A stretch of 64,000 bases of DNA from Cervus elaphus. Lineage: Eukaryota; Chordata; Mammalia; Artiodactyla; Cervidae. A model generated the notes under the pieces. That model saw only the letters and a program-made list of their open reading frames with translations, made no database searches and had not been told where the DNA came from. The stretch is from NCBI RefSeq assembly GCF_910594005.1, contig NC_057845.1, forward strand, positions 3,906,001 through 3,970,000. The letters run 5' to 3'. The translations under genes were made by a program, and so were the position numbers. Shown in pieces: positions 12,545-24,884 of this stretch. Numbering within the stretch: the stretch's first letter is position 1; each line of letters opens with the position of its first letter.

Positions 12545-12889
12545 GAAAAATAATTTGAAACTGTTGAAAGCACCTGTGCAAAGGTGGGGAGTCAATTTGA
12601 GTCACTGGGAAAAAAAAGCCACAAAAGGACCCACTACCCTGTGTGTTTTTGTAATTTTTTGCTTCTATCTCTGCAAGTAATAACTCAACATCGCCATCAC
12701 ATGCAACTAAGGCAAAATGAGGTAAACTGCTCTGCAGTGAGTTCTTCTGCTCAGAAGGCAGTAGGTGATCATGCTGGAAGTCACATGATCAAGGCTGCAT
12801 CTCCCATCATCCCTCGGGGCAGTGATATGGGATAGTGGGTCTCTTTGAGGACTTTCAAGCCTGAGGGGGGGGTGGACAACATATGATTC

Positions 12890-13294
12890 CTAGAAAAAGG
12901 AGGAAAACAACACATAAGCAAAACAAAACAATGAGCAAAATTCAAGCTAGGAAAATGAGTCAGGCATGTAAAACAGCATGGTGCCAAAATGATTAAAAAG
13001 GAAAAAAACAGAAAAGAAAAAGGGGGGGAGGGGTGGGAGGGGACATGCTACAGAAGGAATGAATTTAAAAAACCAAAAACAAAAAACCAAAACCAGAACA
13101 AAAAAACCAACAAAACGAAAACCCCACGAGATAAAAGTCTTGCATTACGAGGAAGGTCTTCAAAGAGACTGTTGCGAATGCAGCAATGGTCTAGCTAAGT
13201 TCTGCAAATAAAGCTCGGCAGAATCAGAGCAATGCTGCATGTTTCACCGTGAGACGCCAGAGAGGAGAGGCAACCGGGCGGCCGGGGCACTTAC
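12890..13294 (-). other. ITSN1: Intron 29 (to the short terminal exon)
   Basis: This intron of 405 bases holds purine-rich and A-rich simple sequence (about 12,985-13,130, seen on the plus strand as AAAACC-type runs). On the transcript strand that becomes a T-rich tract upstream of the terminal acceptor. No separate element is seen. Confidence 0.85.
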
Positions 13295-13486
13295 ATTGCT
13301 GGCTGGGGTCCATGTCCGTGGTCAGCTTCACGTAGTTGGACGGGAAGAGCCCCACCTGCCCGTGGACTTCGCCCTTCCACCAGTCGGGGTCCTCCTTGTT
13401 GAGGACGTTGATGACCTGGCCCTTGCTGAAGGCCAGCTCGTCGTCGTTCTGCGCAGTATAGTCGTACACCCCGATCACCTGGCACA
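13295..13486 (-). CDS. ITSN1: ITSN1 exon 29: SH3E
   Basis: The exon is 192 bases after a TCTCCCGCAG acceptor. It encodes VCQVIGVYDYTAQNDDEL, AFSKGQVINVLNKEDPDWW, KGEVHGQVGLFPSNYVKL and TTDMDPSQQ, a complete SH3 with all groove residues. It ends with a lone T before a strong GTAAGT donor. The next exon decides the isoform: GA from the exon at 12889 gives TGA (short form, ending ...DPSQQ); GG from the downstream long-form exon would give Trp and continue to the DH domain. The exon is GC-rich compared with the surrounding introns. Confidence 0.97.
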
Positions 13487-15370
13487 CTGCGGGAGACAGG
13501 CCCAGTGAGTGGTGGGGACGCGGGCTGCCTGGGGGTCTCCGCGCCTCCTGTGTCCCACCCTTTCCTTGCCCGAAGAGGGCAGAGCTACCTGGAGGGCTCT
13601 GGGGGGCTCTGTGTACGTGTGGGCAGTGGAGGAAGCCAGAGGACTGGAAACCAAGACAACAGCAAAAACGGCAGACCTCCCTTTAGTTTCCATCCCACCT
13701 TCCTCTTGTAGGTGTTTTGCTGTCCGCCGAAAACGGTGGGGATGAGGGAGAGCTACCAGGGAATCATCTCTGTCTGATGGCGGTGATGTTCCTTCAGGAT
13801 GCTGACTCGAAACGTTAGCCCATCTGCACACCCAGCTTTTCTGATATTTTGTTGGATTGTTTTTTGTTGTCTGTTTGTTTTTTTAAGGTGGAAGCTGATT
13901 ATCAGCTGACCTCCGAAAAGTTCAACTCTTGTGTCTGACTCTTTGTGACCCCGTGGGCTGTGGCCTGCCAGATTCCTCTGTCTATGGGATTTTACAGGCC
14001 AGAACACTGGATGGAGTGGGTTGCCATTTCCTTCTCCAGGGAATCTTCCCAACCCAGGGATCGAACCCGCGTCTCCCATCTCTTGTGTCTCCCGCATTGG
14101 CAGGCAGATTCTTTACCACCAACGCCACCTGGGAAGCTCTTAGTGAAAAGGAAAATCAGTGCCTTATTCTGCTGTACTTTTGTGTCTCAAAATCTTGTCT
14201 CCAAGAAGCAATTTCCACATTCAAGGACAATTTTCCTTTTCTCATTTTCCCTCAAACCTACAGGAGGTTACACTGTTTTTATTCCCGGGCATTTTTACAC
14301 TTCAGAGAAGTCTGCCTAGTTAGGTGTTACCCTTGTTCATCTTTCCTGACCAACCTGTATACAAGCTCAGGCGTTAACGATGTTCCAGCTAATCTCATCC
14401 CCTCGGCAAACAATTTCTGTGGGTTTTAACCAACCTGATGAAGGGCACACCACTGGCTCTCCCCAAGGGAGAGAAGACACAGCGGGCACCACACCCCTCT
14501 GCCCACAGGAGGCCACGGCTCAAGCACAGGGGCCCAGCTGGGGTCAGGAATCAGTCACAAAGTTGGCCAATCCTTTCATTTCTTGCAAAGGCTGCCAAGT
14601 TTTGATCTGATTTCACTGGGGATGTACAGCACAGACATTTAGCCACAGGTTCTGGAAGGAAACACCTGTGTTTTCCACAAATACCACCCAAGATTCCATT
14701 AATGGCTTAAAGACCCAAAGCAGAAGTTGGCTTCCCTAACCTCACCCTCTCACATATTACCGAAGCATCTAATTTGGTCTCTTCAATCAGAAAATAGCCA
14801 ACCATCTCAGCTGCAGGGCCCTCTGTTCCCTCTTGGTCCCCTTAGGAGAGCGTGTATAACATCCTGCCTATTAAGCGAAGCCCCTCGGTTCACAGGAAAT
14901 GTCACAGGGGAGCTATTTCGGTCTTTTCTGAGCAGCACATGACAACCAGCAGACCCCCGTGGCCTCTCGGCTCAATCTCCTGACCTATTTAGACCCCGGC
15001 CATTTATTTTTAGGAGGCCCTTTTTGTCTCCCCCCACCCCCCAACCGCCACCCCAGCCCAAATCCCAATTTAAATAGTTGGAAGGAAATCAAGAGAAAAG
15101 TCTGGCTTCAATAGCACAGCATTCAGGGCCCCTTTAGGAAGCCAGTTCCAACAAGGACTCTGTTGTACCCAGCACAGCAAAGCCGCTTAGACATTTGGTC
15201 CTTTTGAAAAACATATTCCATATCACATTCGTGGGGTATCAGCCCCCACCCAAGTACAAGAGGCGCTTACAGCCAAAGTGAAGGACAACCTCCGCCCCTC
15301 CATGAGAGAATCGAGTGGTAGGCTACCAGGAAGCACAGACCACTTTCTGCGCAGAGTGCAAGCTGCTCAC
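13487..15370 (-). other. ITSN1: Intron 28
   Basis: The intron contains one Bov-tA SINE at about 13.92-14.14 kb. The rest is unique sequence with a C-rich run near 15,030-15,060. I see no other gene or element. Confidence 0.8.
13925..14140 (-). repeat. Bov-tA SINE
   Basis: Reverse copy with TGTGTCTGACTCTTTGTGAC and the end GCCACCTGGGAAGCT. A small internal expansion (CTCTTGTGTCTCCC) sits in the B-box half. Confidence 0.92.
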
Positions 15371-15488
15371 CTGCTGGGAATGCTGCTGGCTTCGGTGGGT
15401 CTGTTGGAGTAATCTTGCTCGTCCCAGGGCTTAAAAGTTTGACGTAATTAGCAGGGAACCAGCCTATCTGGCGCTTTTTCCCACGTGC
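15371..15488 (-). CDS. ITSN1: ITSN1 exon 28: end of SH3D and SH3D-SH3E linker
   Basis: The exon is 118 bases with acceptor ATTATTAG and donor GTGAGC. It encodes ARGKKRQIGWFPANYVKLL, closing the SH3D barrel with the standard WFPANYV strand, and then a Pro/Thr-rich linker (SPGTSKITPT, PPKPAAFPA). It leaves one G of the Val codon that opens exon 29. A C-terminal alanine/proline tail precedes SH3E. The acceptor has a weak pyrimidine tract rich in A and T. Confidence 0.96.
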
Positions 15489-15879
15489 CTAATAATTTAA
15501 AAAATTACATTAAAACGTTTCAAAGGTTCATCCTCTTTCATGGTATAGTTTGCTTCCAAACATGGTGCGCTTATGCCAAGCTTACGCATAACTGAAAAAG
15601 AAATAACATCAATAGTAGAATCTATGGATTACTACATTACTAAATGAAAATACCGTAGCTGAAATTCAAATTGTGGCAGCCACTGGTCAGCAAAGCCCAG
15701 ATTGTTTTCACACGGGCTTGACTGCATGGATCACACTCAGAGGACAATGTAGTGCTTACAGGCTAGAAAGCCCTGCTCACTGAATAGCTCTCAGATGTCA
15801 ATTTCAGGTTGGGTAGAGATTACGGTTTATGCCAACATTATATATGGATTTTAGGAATAATAATATAATAATGGCAGCA

Positions 15880-16100
15880 ACATGTACTGGGAGCTTCTTA
15901 TGAGCTAGGCCTGTGTTCAACATCTATTATGTGTACCTACACAACAATTCCAGAAGAACACTACTCCTACTATATCCATCGCCCACTTTCACTATTCCCA
16001 GTTCTCAGATAAAAAGAGTAACGCTCAGAAAAGTTAAGTGATAATCTCAGTGTTACAGGCTAGTTAATGGCAAGCCAAGATTCACACTCACATCTATGAT
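15880..16100 (-). repeat. MIR SINE
   Basis: A degenerate reversed MIR. It has TTACTGGGAGC-like and CTCAGAAAAGTTAAGTGA segments and ends in GCCAAGATTCACACTC. Confidence 0.75.
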
Positions 16101-16847
16101 CTTCTTATGGATATTAATTGTACACATAGGAGATGATAGACATGCAATATATGCAGGACACAAGGGGGCTAAGCGTGACCTTGCCTTCAAAAGCCATCAA
16201 GCCTGTGTGATAGATGAGTCATGCTTCCCACTGTCAGTCCCTTCTCCTTCACTTTAATCTAATTCAACACAAAATCCATTCACTGAGTGCTTACATGCTG
16301 AGAGTTGGTGGAAATGGATAGTATATGACTTGAAGGAACTTATAATAAAGTTGGTGAACCAAGACTTGTAATCCTGACATAATTCTGAGAGACAAAGACT
16401 CTAATTAGGGATGACAAGTGTCATAACTACCCTTCTGCACAGCACCAGGAGCAGAGAATTCAAAACAATCTACAGGGCACACACGCATGCCCACCCTCTA
16501 ACCTATTCCCCAAATAAGAAAATAAAACTCAGAGAAAAGGAAGCTTTCCACACCTCACCCCTACCCTCTTATCTGACTCAATCTGTCATGAAGAATACTT
16601 CTGGGTTACTTTTAGAACGTAGATCAGATTTCACTTTCTTTGTGGTCTGATAAGATTTCATGCTCTTAGCTCAAGGACTAAAGCTTTTATCTTCACACTG
16701 AACCCACCCATGGTTGAAGCCACTTCTTTAAAAGTTCCCCCATGTTAATCTATCTGTTATACACTGCTGGGGCTCACAGCGATGCCACCATTTCCCGCAT
16801 CTGTGCAGTTTCCCAGAACATAGAACTCACTGGCAACTTCCTTTTTT

Positions 16848-16982
16848 CTTTAAAAAATAATTTCTGTTATTTTTTGGCCGTGCCTCATAGCATGCAGGAT
16901 CTTAATTCCCTGACCAGGAATTGAACCCGTGTCACCTACAGGGGAGGTGCGGAGTCTTAACCATGGACCACCAGTTGGGACC
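16848..16982 (-). repeat. tRNA-type SINE
   Basis: Reverse copy. TTTTTTGGCCGTGCCTCATA and AGCATGCAGGATCTTAATTC precede the head near GGACCACCAGTTGGGACC. Confidence 0.88.
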
Positions 16983-17682
16983 ACATTCCCAACTTCTTTA
17001 TCCGTGCAGTCGCAGTAGACGAAGTCTGGTGAGAGCACCAGAAGCCCTCCTAGACAGGTAACTGAGGGCTGCAGGAACCCACTAAAGACTCTTTCGTGTA
17101 AGGTACTAGGAGTGAGAGGATGAAAAGATACGGTTTCTGCCCTCAAAGAGTTGATAACCTACACGAAGAAGTAAGAAACATGCATGGGAAGCTAAGTAAC
17201 AGTCTTGGCATCAACACCAAATGCCAAGAGAGGCTCAGACATTGGGCCACCATGGTTCATGGAAGATGTCGCCTCGGGTGGGACACTCATAGAAAGTTTC
17301 TGGAAGAAGTGGGATCTGACCCGCTCTTGAGGAGGGGGGCGGGGGGGAAGGAGGTGGGTAGGACCATGTGGGGAGATGCTATGGGCAAAGGCAGGAAGAA
17401 ATCAGGGTCTGGGGGCTGCTGCTTGTTTTCAAGAGAGTAGATCACCGCCTGAGGCTGGAGCAGAGACGTCACTGTGAGTCAGACTGGCAAGACGCCTGGA
17501 AGGGCAACAGGGTGCACTTGTGAGCAGGCTGAGGAGGAGGGCCATGGGGACCCCTTAAGTCTTCAGAACAGGGGAGTCACCTATGGGCAGGAAGGCCACT
17601 AGGCGACAACTCTCTATAGGAAACAAGACCACAAGTCTGAGGAAGGCCTCCCCCACCCAACGAAGGAAGAGAAAAAGGAGCG

Positions 17683-17815
17683 GGAGGGAAGCCCTGGCAG
17701 TCCAGTGGTTAGGACCCAGTGCTTTCACGGCCACGGCCCTGGTTCAGTCTCTGGTTGGGGAACTCATATCCCACAAGTCCTGTGGCACAGCGAAAAACAT
17801 CAGTCAATTAAAAAA
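17683..17815 (+). repeat. tRNA-type SINE
   Basis: Forward copy. GGGAAGCCCTGGCAGTCCAG is followed by GTTGGGGAACTCATATCCCA and an A-rich tail. Confidence 0.85.
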
Positions 17816-18569
17816 AGTTTTTTTAAAGGATGAGGGGATTGGACTCCAGGACCCCAGTGGAATCCTGAACCAACAAACTGCGTCTTGTCCGCCCTGCTGG
17901 ACACGGTTTTCAGTGGCTGCCCACCAGCGAGCTCCCAGGGCAAGTTCTGCCTTTGGCTGCTCCAGGCTGAGCCTTCTATTCCAGCCACGATGCCTTTCTT
18001 TCGTCCACAGCTCACTCTCCACTCTCTGGGGCTTCAGTTTCTAACTTTAATCTGGCCCACACGCACAGAAAGCGCTGTTATTTCTTTATTTCACCACAAT
18101 GCAGATCTCTGCCTTCCTGGTCGAGGTTTACCTTGACGCACTGATGAACTGAGGACAGGTGGGCACACACAGGAACTAAAAGAGCCGAGCCACACAGATG
18201 CGGCTCTGGCTGCAAAGGCATCACACCCCACAGCACCGCGGGGGGGAGCTCCGCTCCTGTCCTGCTGTGACACCAAGAACGGAAGACTCCACCACGAGCG
18301 CTCTCCTTCCCACTACTCATGGCTCAACTCAAGAATCCAACAGAGACACATACGTCTTCAGAAGAATCCTCAGCTCTCACATTTCTGTTCCTGGCTGCCC
18401 AAGGCTTAGGAACAAACTGGGTTTAGATACTGTGGCATCTCTCGTTACACAAACGCAGGATTCAGACAGTGAGGGTGTGTCTGCACTCTGCCATGAAATG
18501 GCATCCCTTTGAAATCTTGTATACCGAAATCTGGGCGGGGGATTTTAAATAAATGGAAAAGACAATAAC

Positions 18570-18691
18570 CTGTAGCTCTCCTTCCCACCATCCACCGGGA
18601 TTCTTCTTCCGGATCAGGATCAGCTGGCCGGGGGCCAGGGTAAGCTGCTCAGGACCCGTAGCTGTGTAGGAGGCAATGACCTGCGCAATTT
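18570..18691 (-). CDS. ITSN1: ITSN1 exon 27: first part of SH3D
   Basis: The exon is 122 bases after a TTTTCCAG acceptor. It encodes [38 protein letters not shown] and ELQ, which is the SH3D core through the tandem Trp. It ends in phase 0 at CAG followed by GTTATT, a donor with poor agreement with the mammalian GTRAGT consensus. The protein context fixes the boundary, since the next exon continues with ARGKKRQIGWF. SH3D has a longer distal loop (RGKKRQ) than the other intersectin SH3 domains. Confidence 0.96.
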
Positions 18692-21062
18692 CTGGAAAAC
18701 AAGACCAAGCATGGTATAGTGCACCATTAAGAGTTAGGAGGACAGCCGAGACACAGCCACCTCCCAGGGTCACAGGCAGACATCCTCAAAGCCAGTACAC
18801 AGGGCCGGTTTTCTACTCCACGAAGGAGGCTCCGTGGGCCCCGTTCCCCGCAAGGCAAACGCAGTGCTCTGGGGCTGGACTCGCCTTCCGGTTCTGCCTG
18901 GTGTGCCCGAGGGTCCCCTCATCTCTTGGAACCCCCCAGCTTGCCCCCACAAACTCCCCACCCCCCAACCCCCCAGGATGCCAACAGTTGGGCCTCATTC
19001 ATCCCCACCCGCCTTTGGCCCCCACACAGGGCTTGTTATCACATGGCCCACGGAAGGATGGTTCAGTGAATCAAAGAACTCAAGTGAAGCCATTCCACCT
19101 GCCAGGTACAGTAGAAAGACAAGTTCTGTGTTCTTGAGAAGCCGCCAGGAGCAGGCACTATACTATGACTTTCCTCGGCCTCTCTCTACCATCCACAAGA
19201 CCATTTCCTCTGTGGCTGACATTCTAAGGGTGATCCCTGAATATCAGCTAGGGATCACGTCAATGGAAGTTTACTTCCTTTCACTGCAAGTTAAAGGAGG
19301 ATCCTAGAGTCAAGAGGGGGATTTTAAGCAAAACAGCAGTTGAGCACAGAAAAAAAAAACAAAAACATAAACAGTTCTGTACTTTTCCTGACTGAACAGT
19401 CTCATGGGAAAAAGTCCAGCAGCACCACAGACCAGGCCCTGAAAAAGTACACTTCTCCTGGCACAGGCGGTCAACTACGAAAGGACAGAACCTTTCTCTG
19501 CCTGAATGCTGGCGCATCCGGAGCGACTGCCTTGTGAACTTCTAGAAGCAAGACGGAACACACTGTTCTATTCCTCTATACTCTCTCCCCGTTGTAACTG
19601 TTCTCGGAAGAAAGAGATGAAGACACAAGGAATGAAGTAAAGACAGAGAGAAGGAGAGAAGTAGAAGGCCCATCTCTGACAGCACTTCCTGCGTTAAGGA
19701 ACATGCCCGGCCCCTCCGCCCCACCCCGACCCTGTCCTGAGATCAGCCGCCACCATGCTAGGAGCACTGGGACGTCCCAGTGCAGGCTGGCCCTGTCAGA
19801 TGTGTCCCAGGGCTCAGGGAAGCCAGAGAGAGCCCGGCTCACACATGTCTGGGCTCCCCTGAGAGCCCAAGATGAGAAATCTGTGCTGGGGACGAGAACT
19901 CTCCCCCAGCACACCAAGGATTAGCTCTAGACTCCAAAGAGTTTTCAATTCGGAAAACATCCAAATTATTATCCTATTTGGCCCCGGTGTTCCCATTCCT
20001 CAAAGGACCTGGCCTGTGTAGCTGGTGACCTGTCTCAATACCCTTTTCCTTTTTTTTGAGCAGCTCGCTGGTTTCCGTGTGATGTTAAGCCCCTCTGGAC
20101 TCTTTGGAGTGACCATTTAAAATGTATAGGGTTGGCCAAAAAGTTCATCCAGGTTAGCCTGTAAGATGTGGTGGAAAAACCCAAACAAACTTTTTGGCCA
20201 ACCCCATAGCATACTCAGGGTTAAAACAGATTTGACTGGGGTGGTCTGATATCTTCCTACAACTACCAGAAAACCCACTTTTCCTTGTCAGGTGAGCCTG
20301 TCTGGAGGCTGAGCGCCAGGCACAGATACACAAGTCCCTCTCTCAGCTCTGTGGTGACTCTCAACCTGTAATTTCTTAAGGCTGTAATAGCAAAAGGGCT
20401 CAAATGGCCTAGATGAGGAAGACAGGCCATACCAACTGTATGATTTCCCAGCTGCTTCTTTCTTCTCTCGTTCATGTTTCTAGTAATAGAACATGTGATT
20501 TTTGTTTAAATAAATAAACTGAAACACTTTTGAGTTCAGGGGGATGACTATAATTTTGTGCCTTCACTATGTACCTGAGGAAAACTACTCAAAGGCTTCT
20601 AAATTCATCAGCCCCACTGTCTGATAATACGTGCAGCTCCTCTAATCTCCTCCACTATTTACATCCTGGGACTGAATGTGCTTTCAGGAAAGGAAAAAGT
20701 ACTGAACCTAATGAGAGGAGGATTAAATAGCAGCTGACCCCAAATCCTACAGTTCCAAGCGTGACAACGTCCCACCATCTTGCCTGAATTATTTCTTCAC
20801 ATCCCAAGAGAACATTCTGTCTGGTAATGTCCCTAACACCCCATGTGTGAAGCAACAGCCATTATTTCATAACCATGGATACACACTATTAATGGAGTCC
20901 AAGGAAAGGATCTATTCCAACCACTCTTGGGACAGATTCTTTAGTCTTTACTTTTCTTTCTTTTTTTTTCCAAAAAGGTTTCTGGCCCTAATAAAAGATT
21001 GGGAGCAACTATCAATTACATTAAAAACATTGAAAAAATAATCATCAGGGTTTGTCACTTAC
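18692..21062 (-). other. ITSN1: Intron 26
   Basis: The intron is mostly unique sequence. It contains one mariner-type MITE near 20.13-20.21 kb and short A or T runs. No other feature is recognised. Confidence 0.8.
20126..20210. mobile_element. Mariner-type MITE
   Basis: Inverted terminal repeats, AGGGTTGGCCAAAAAGTTC at the left and its near reverse complement CTTTTTGGCCAACCCCATA at the right, with almost no internal sequence. Typical of short mariner-derived palindromic elements. Confidence 0.9.
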
Positions 21063-21108
21063 CAGGTTTTTTTCCTAAACTCCCTGTTTTCCCAGCAGTT
21101 CCAGAGCC
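21063..21108 (-). CDS. ITSN1: ITSN1 exon 26: 46-base SH3C-SH3D linker
   Basis: This short exon lies between a TTTCAAG acceptor and a GTAAGT donor. It encodes GSGTAGKTGSLGKKP, a flexible Gly/Ser/Lys linker, and leaves one G that forms Glu with the AA opening exon 27. Automated annotation could easily miss it because of its size, but the phase, splice sites and match to the known linker are all consistent. Together with exon 25 it makes 213 bases (71 codons), so the two form an in-frame cassette. Confidence 0.95.
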
Positions 21109-24100
21109 CTTGAAACAGAGCAGAAGGTCTCATTTGCATACTGAAGAGTTTTGGTCAAGCAACTTAAAAAACGATGAAGGATGTCACGAACCCGCTTGAG
21201 CCCCTAAATTCCTTTTTTTCATTCTGGAGAAACACAGCAGCATTTTATCTCCTGACATTACAATGTGTATCAAGGAAAACACGGGGCAAAATAAGGACTG
21301 TAAAGCACACAGCCTTTCCTCTCTTCTTGAGAGAGAGAAATACGCAGAGTAAGAGGCACTGTACGGATCCCCCAGGGCTCGGGCACTGACGTGTGTAACA
21401 CCACCATGGTCTGTCCCCGGGTCAAACCAAACAGCGGCTGCCCCACCAGGAAGACTGGCGGTCTACATCCTAAACTCAAGCTCATGTGTGAGGTCCAAAC
21501 GGTTAATCATTGAACATTTCACAGGCAAAAAAGTACAGAGGTTACAGTAGACATCCATGAGCTCAACACCCCGATTGAGTACGTGAATATATTAATATTT
21601 TAGTACATCTGCTTTAGGGCTTTCTTTTTTTTAAAAGAAGGAAAACAGGACGGTGGCGATTCAAACCCCCCTGCCCCCATTCTATTATCCAGAGAGGTGG
21701 CCACTCTCTCCTGTGAGTCCTTTCTACCCAAACTTTACACTCTTTAAACGCTAAAATTTTTCTTTTAATGCTGGACACACAGCGCATAGAAGCAGACCAC
21801 TTTTTCCCCAACTACTAAGTGTTCCAAAAGTGCTCTAGGGTTGAATTCCTTCATGAATACTCATGGAATTTTAAACTAGCTGAGCAAGCCAAGCCGGCAG
21901 AGACTTGGCTGGGACAGGGGCCAGGCCGTAATCTGTCGTTACAAAGTGCTTTATTCCGAATTAATTTTCACTCGTGTGTCACTATCTTCCAGTAAATTAA
22001 GTATTCCAATTAAAATAGAACAAAACGAAAGGCTTAATTAACTAAATGAGAGTAACTGTAAAATAAAAATATGTAATTTATCTACCAGGAACACAACGTC
22101 TCATTGTCCCTTTATTTATACCGAAATTCAATAACCATCTAGCAGGGAAAGTTCGAATTAAAATGTTTACTCTGATTATGCTTTCTGTATTAACAAAGAT
22201 ATATGTATAATACCCATCTCCCTAGGAATTTTCATAGGCTACGTATCAACATGAAGGCATACTAACACTACAAAATTCCAAACGGCCAGTTAATTTCCCA
22301 TTGCAGGCTTATAATATACTCTGTCTATTCCATAAAAAGAACAAAGTGATTGGCAACCCATTGATGGAGTTCCAGCCACATTAACGTGCTCCCTTTTAAA
22401 CACCGCAGCCAGCACTTAAGCTGAGACAGATTCAGATGGCCACGTTTGGCTCTGGCACTTCTCAAGAATGCAGTAGAAAAGCTGATCCAGGTGACGTGCG
22501 CCAGCCCTGTTCATGCAGAGAAGGGAAGTAGGCTTAGGACAAACTCCTCTCTGCATCCACGGGTCAATTCTGGTATCTGAGGCTCGGTCTGGTTTTTAAG
22601 TTTGGCAGGATATTGACTTGTGCACTGAATTCTTTGTCCAAGTAGGATGAAAGATTTTTTTTTAATTTTTTCATTATTATGAGATAATGTAGCTCAATGT
22701 CTGCCCCAAAATTGTTAGCACTGCTAGTTCTTTCTTTGGTGGCTGATAATTTAAGACAGCAACTAAGAAAGCACTTTACAACTCAACTTACCTTTAGAAA
22801 ATGTCACAGTGCATTTTTTCTAAACTTACTGACTTGGGATGGTTTGGGTAGAAAACTCAAGTTTATTAAAGGATAATACAAGTAATGGCTTTGGTGTTTA
22901 ATTGAGCTCAAATGTAAAGCCACTTTAAGAGTTTCTGTGCATGGGAGCAGAAATTGAGTTTAGTTTGTAATGTTTTCCCTCTGCTCTCCTAAAATATCAT
23001 CTCCACTGTTCTCACTGGATCTAACTAACTGGTGTGGAGAAGAGTTGAATTTTCCCTCTCCAGGTCTTCAGAGGACAATACAATGACTGTCTTACAGAAA
23101 AGAAGTATTTTCATTCCAGCTTCTGCCAAATTCTCCAAGGGGAAGCAGACTCATGCAAAGCCCTCCAGGGGAATTTCAGCAAGCTGCTCTCAAGACCAAA
23201 GCAAGGGAAAACAAAAAACTCCCCCAAACAACAATAATACTCCCTAAAAAAAAAAAAAAAAAAAAGCCAAAACAAAAACTAATAAAAATCTCAAGCAAAT
23301 ACAACTACTCCAGAGAATTGCAGGGAAGCAGAGAAGGCAGACTGAAGGTGGAATCACCACAGTTTATCACCAGGCCCAGCCTTGCTCCCCAAGTAGCTGT
23401 GGGTCTGTTAAATGACTACATTTATAACCTGAAATTCCCACCAACTTGAAATTGGCCACTTGGAGATGGGCTCCCATATGCCAGTAGGCCCATGTCACTA
23501 TTTCATTAATTCTGTATCATCTCAGGACATTTTATGCAACTAAATTTTTAGGGCCCCATTAACAACAGTTGGGAGCCACTTCCAATTTGTAAGCATTGAC
23601 AATAAACTGAGTCTCTGCTCAATCTCTGATCAGGAGATACTAAGGCCTGGCCAAAGGCCTTAGCGAAATCTTGTGTCTTGCTATTGTATATGTAAAAAAA
23701 TAAGTTCTAGCAGTAAACATCATTTATATACAAATTGTAAATTTATCCAACTAACTTTTTGAAATAATTCCAAGGAACTGGAGCTGCTGGGAATAAGGAT
23801 ATCCAAAATTTAGTGCTGAGTACAACCTGTAATAGATTTCCCCCTACTACATAGACAGGTGGCTTCCCTGACAGCTCAGTTGGTAAAGAATCTGCCTGCA
23901 ATGCAGAAGATCCCAGTTCTATTCCTGGAAGATCCCCTGGAGAATGGAAAGGCTACCCACTTCAGTATTCTGGCCTGGAGAATTCCATGGACTGTATAGT
24001 CCAGGAAGTCGCAAAGAGCTGGATACGACTGAGCAACTTTCACTTTTCATATAGATGGGACTTCATCAGTCTTGCATTTATGTGGCTCTATTTCCTAAAA

Positions 24101-24884
24101 CTTTACAAATGCTATTAATATATTTTTAACCTTTGGTAATATGATATTACAAAGTAGTTGCTTTTCTTCTGGTACTGTTCAGCTCAGTCATCTTCACATA
24201 TGCTCAATCCTCATAATCACTTGTGTTTTTTCATTTTCTTCTGTCCTCCCTTCCCCTGCACATATCAATGTGTTTGTTACAGATTTCTAAGAACTCATTT
24301 ATCACTACGGATGTTAACCACCTGTTATGCAATGCAAATGAGATATCATATTTTATTGCTTTCAGTTCACTATGGTGTTTTATATTTTGGCTGTGTATTC
24401 AAGTATAATCATGTTGTGTTTCATGAAAGATAAACAAATTCTAAAAACTCTCTACTACCCAATATTCTGGGGCTAGTATCACCAAAACACATTTGTTTAC
24501 ATGGGGGAAATAATGCTGTGTATCTTTCTTGGGGTATCCCAGATCAGTGACCATGGAGACTTAATCAAGAACATTTACTCTAAATCCTAAGTCAGTTACA
24601 TCCAGGAACATAGAGGAATCCTGAACATTATCCCAGCTGACACAGACCAGCCTCATTCAGGGCAGCCTCCACCGAGCCCCGGGGGGGTTCCTTTCCTTCT
24701 GGGAAGCCCAGGCTGACCCTGCAGCACCACTAGGCAAGCTGAAACAATGACACCTCACACTGTTTGCAGTCACGTTCCAGACCTCAGCAAAACCCAACAA
24801 CGATGTTCCACCGGCAAACCTCATGACTCCCTGAAGAGAGAGTCAGTGCGCAGAAGGGGAGAGGGGAGAGTTAACGTGGTTTAC
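21109..24884 (-). other. ITSN1: Intron 25
   Basis: AT-rich unique sequence with an A-run at 23,246-23,265 and one Bov-tA SINE at 23.86-24.05 kb. No gene is visible. Confidence 0.8.
23862..24048 (+). repeat. Bov-tA SINE
   Basis: Forward copy from GGCTTCCCTGACAGCTCAGT to ACGACTGAGCAACTTTCACT. Confidence 0.94.

Larger units (their letters stand above)
11366..12889 (-). other. ITSN1: ITSN1 exon 30: short-isoform terminal exon (stop and 3' UTR)
   Basis: On the minus strand a CCTTTTTCTAG acceptor (AG at 12891-12890) is followed by GAATCATATG. The T left by exon 29 plus GA makes TGA, so the stop codon spans the junction and everything after it is 3' UTR. The stretch to about 11.37 kb is AT-rich, free of recognisable repeats (unlike its surroundings) and lacks coding character. 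The 3' end is inferred: an ATTAAA at 11391-11386 is followed on the transcript by a GT-rich element near 11,345-11,365. Earlier AATAAA signals could give shorter UTRs. Confidence 0.8.
15489..18569 (-). other. ITSN1: Intron 27
   Basis: The intron holds a MIR (15.88-16.10 kb), two tRNA-type SINEs (16.85 and 17.68 kb) and otherwise unique sequence. No coding sequence is seen. Confidence 0.8.

Noticed and set aside
13239..13508. Plus-strand open frame over the SH3E exon
   Set aside because: It is an antisense shadow of the GC-rich SH3E coding exon.
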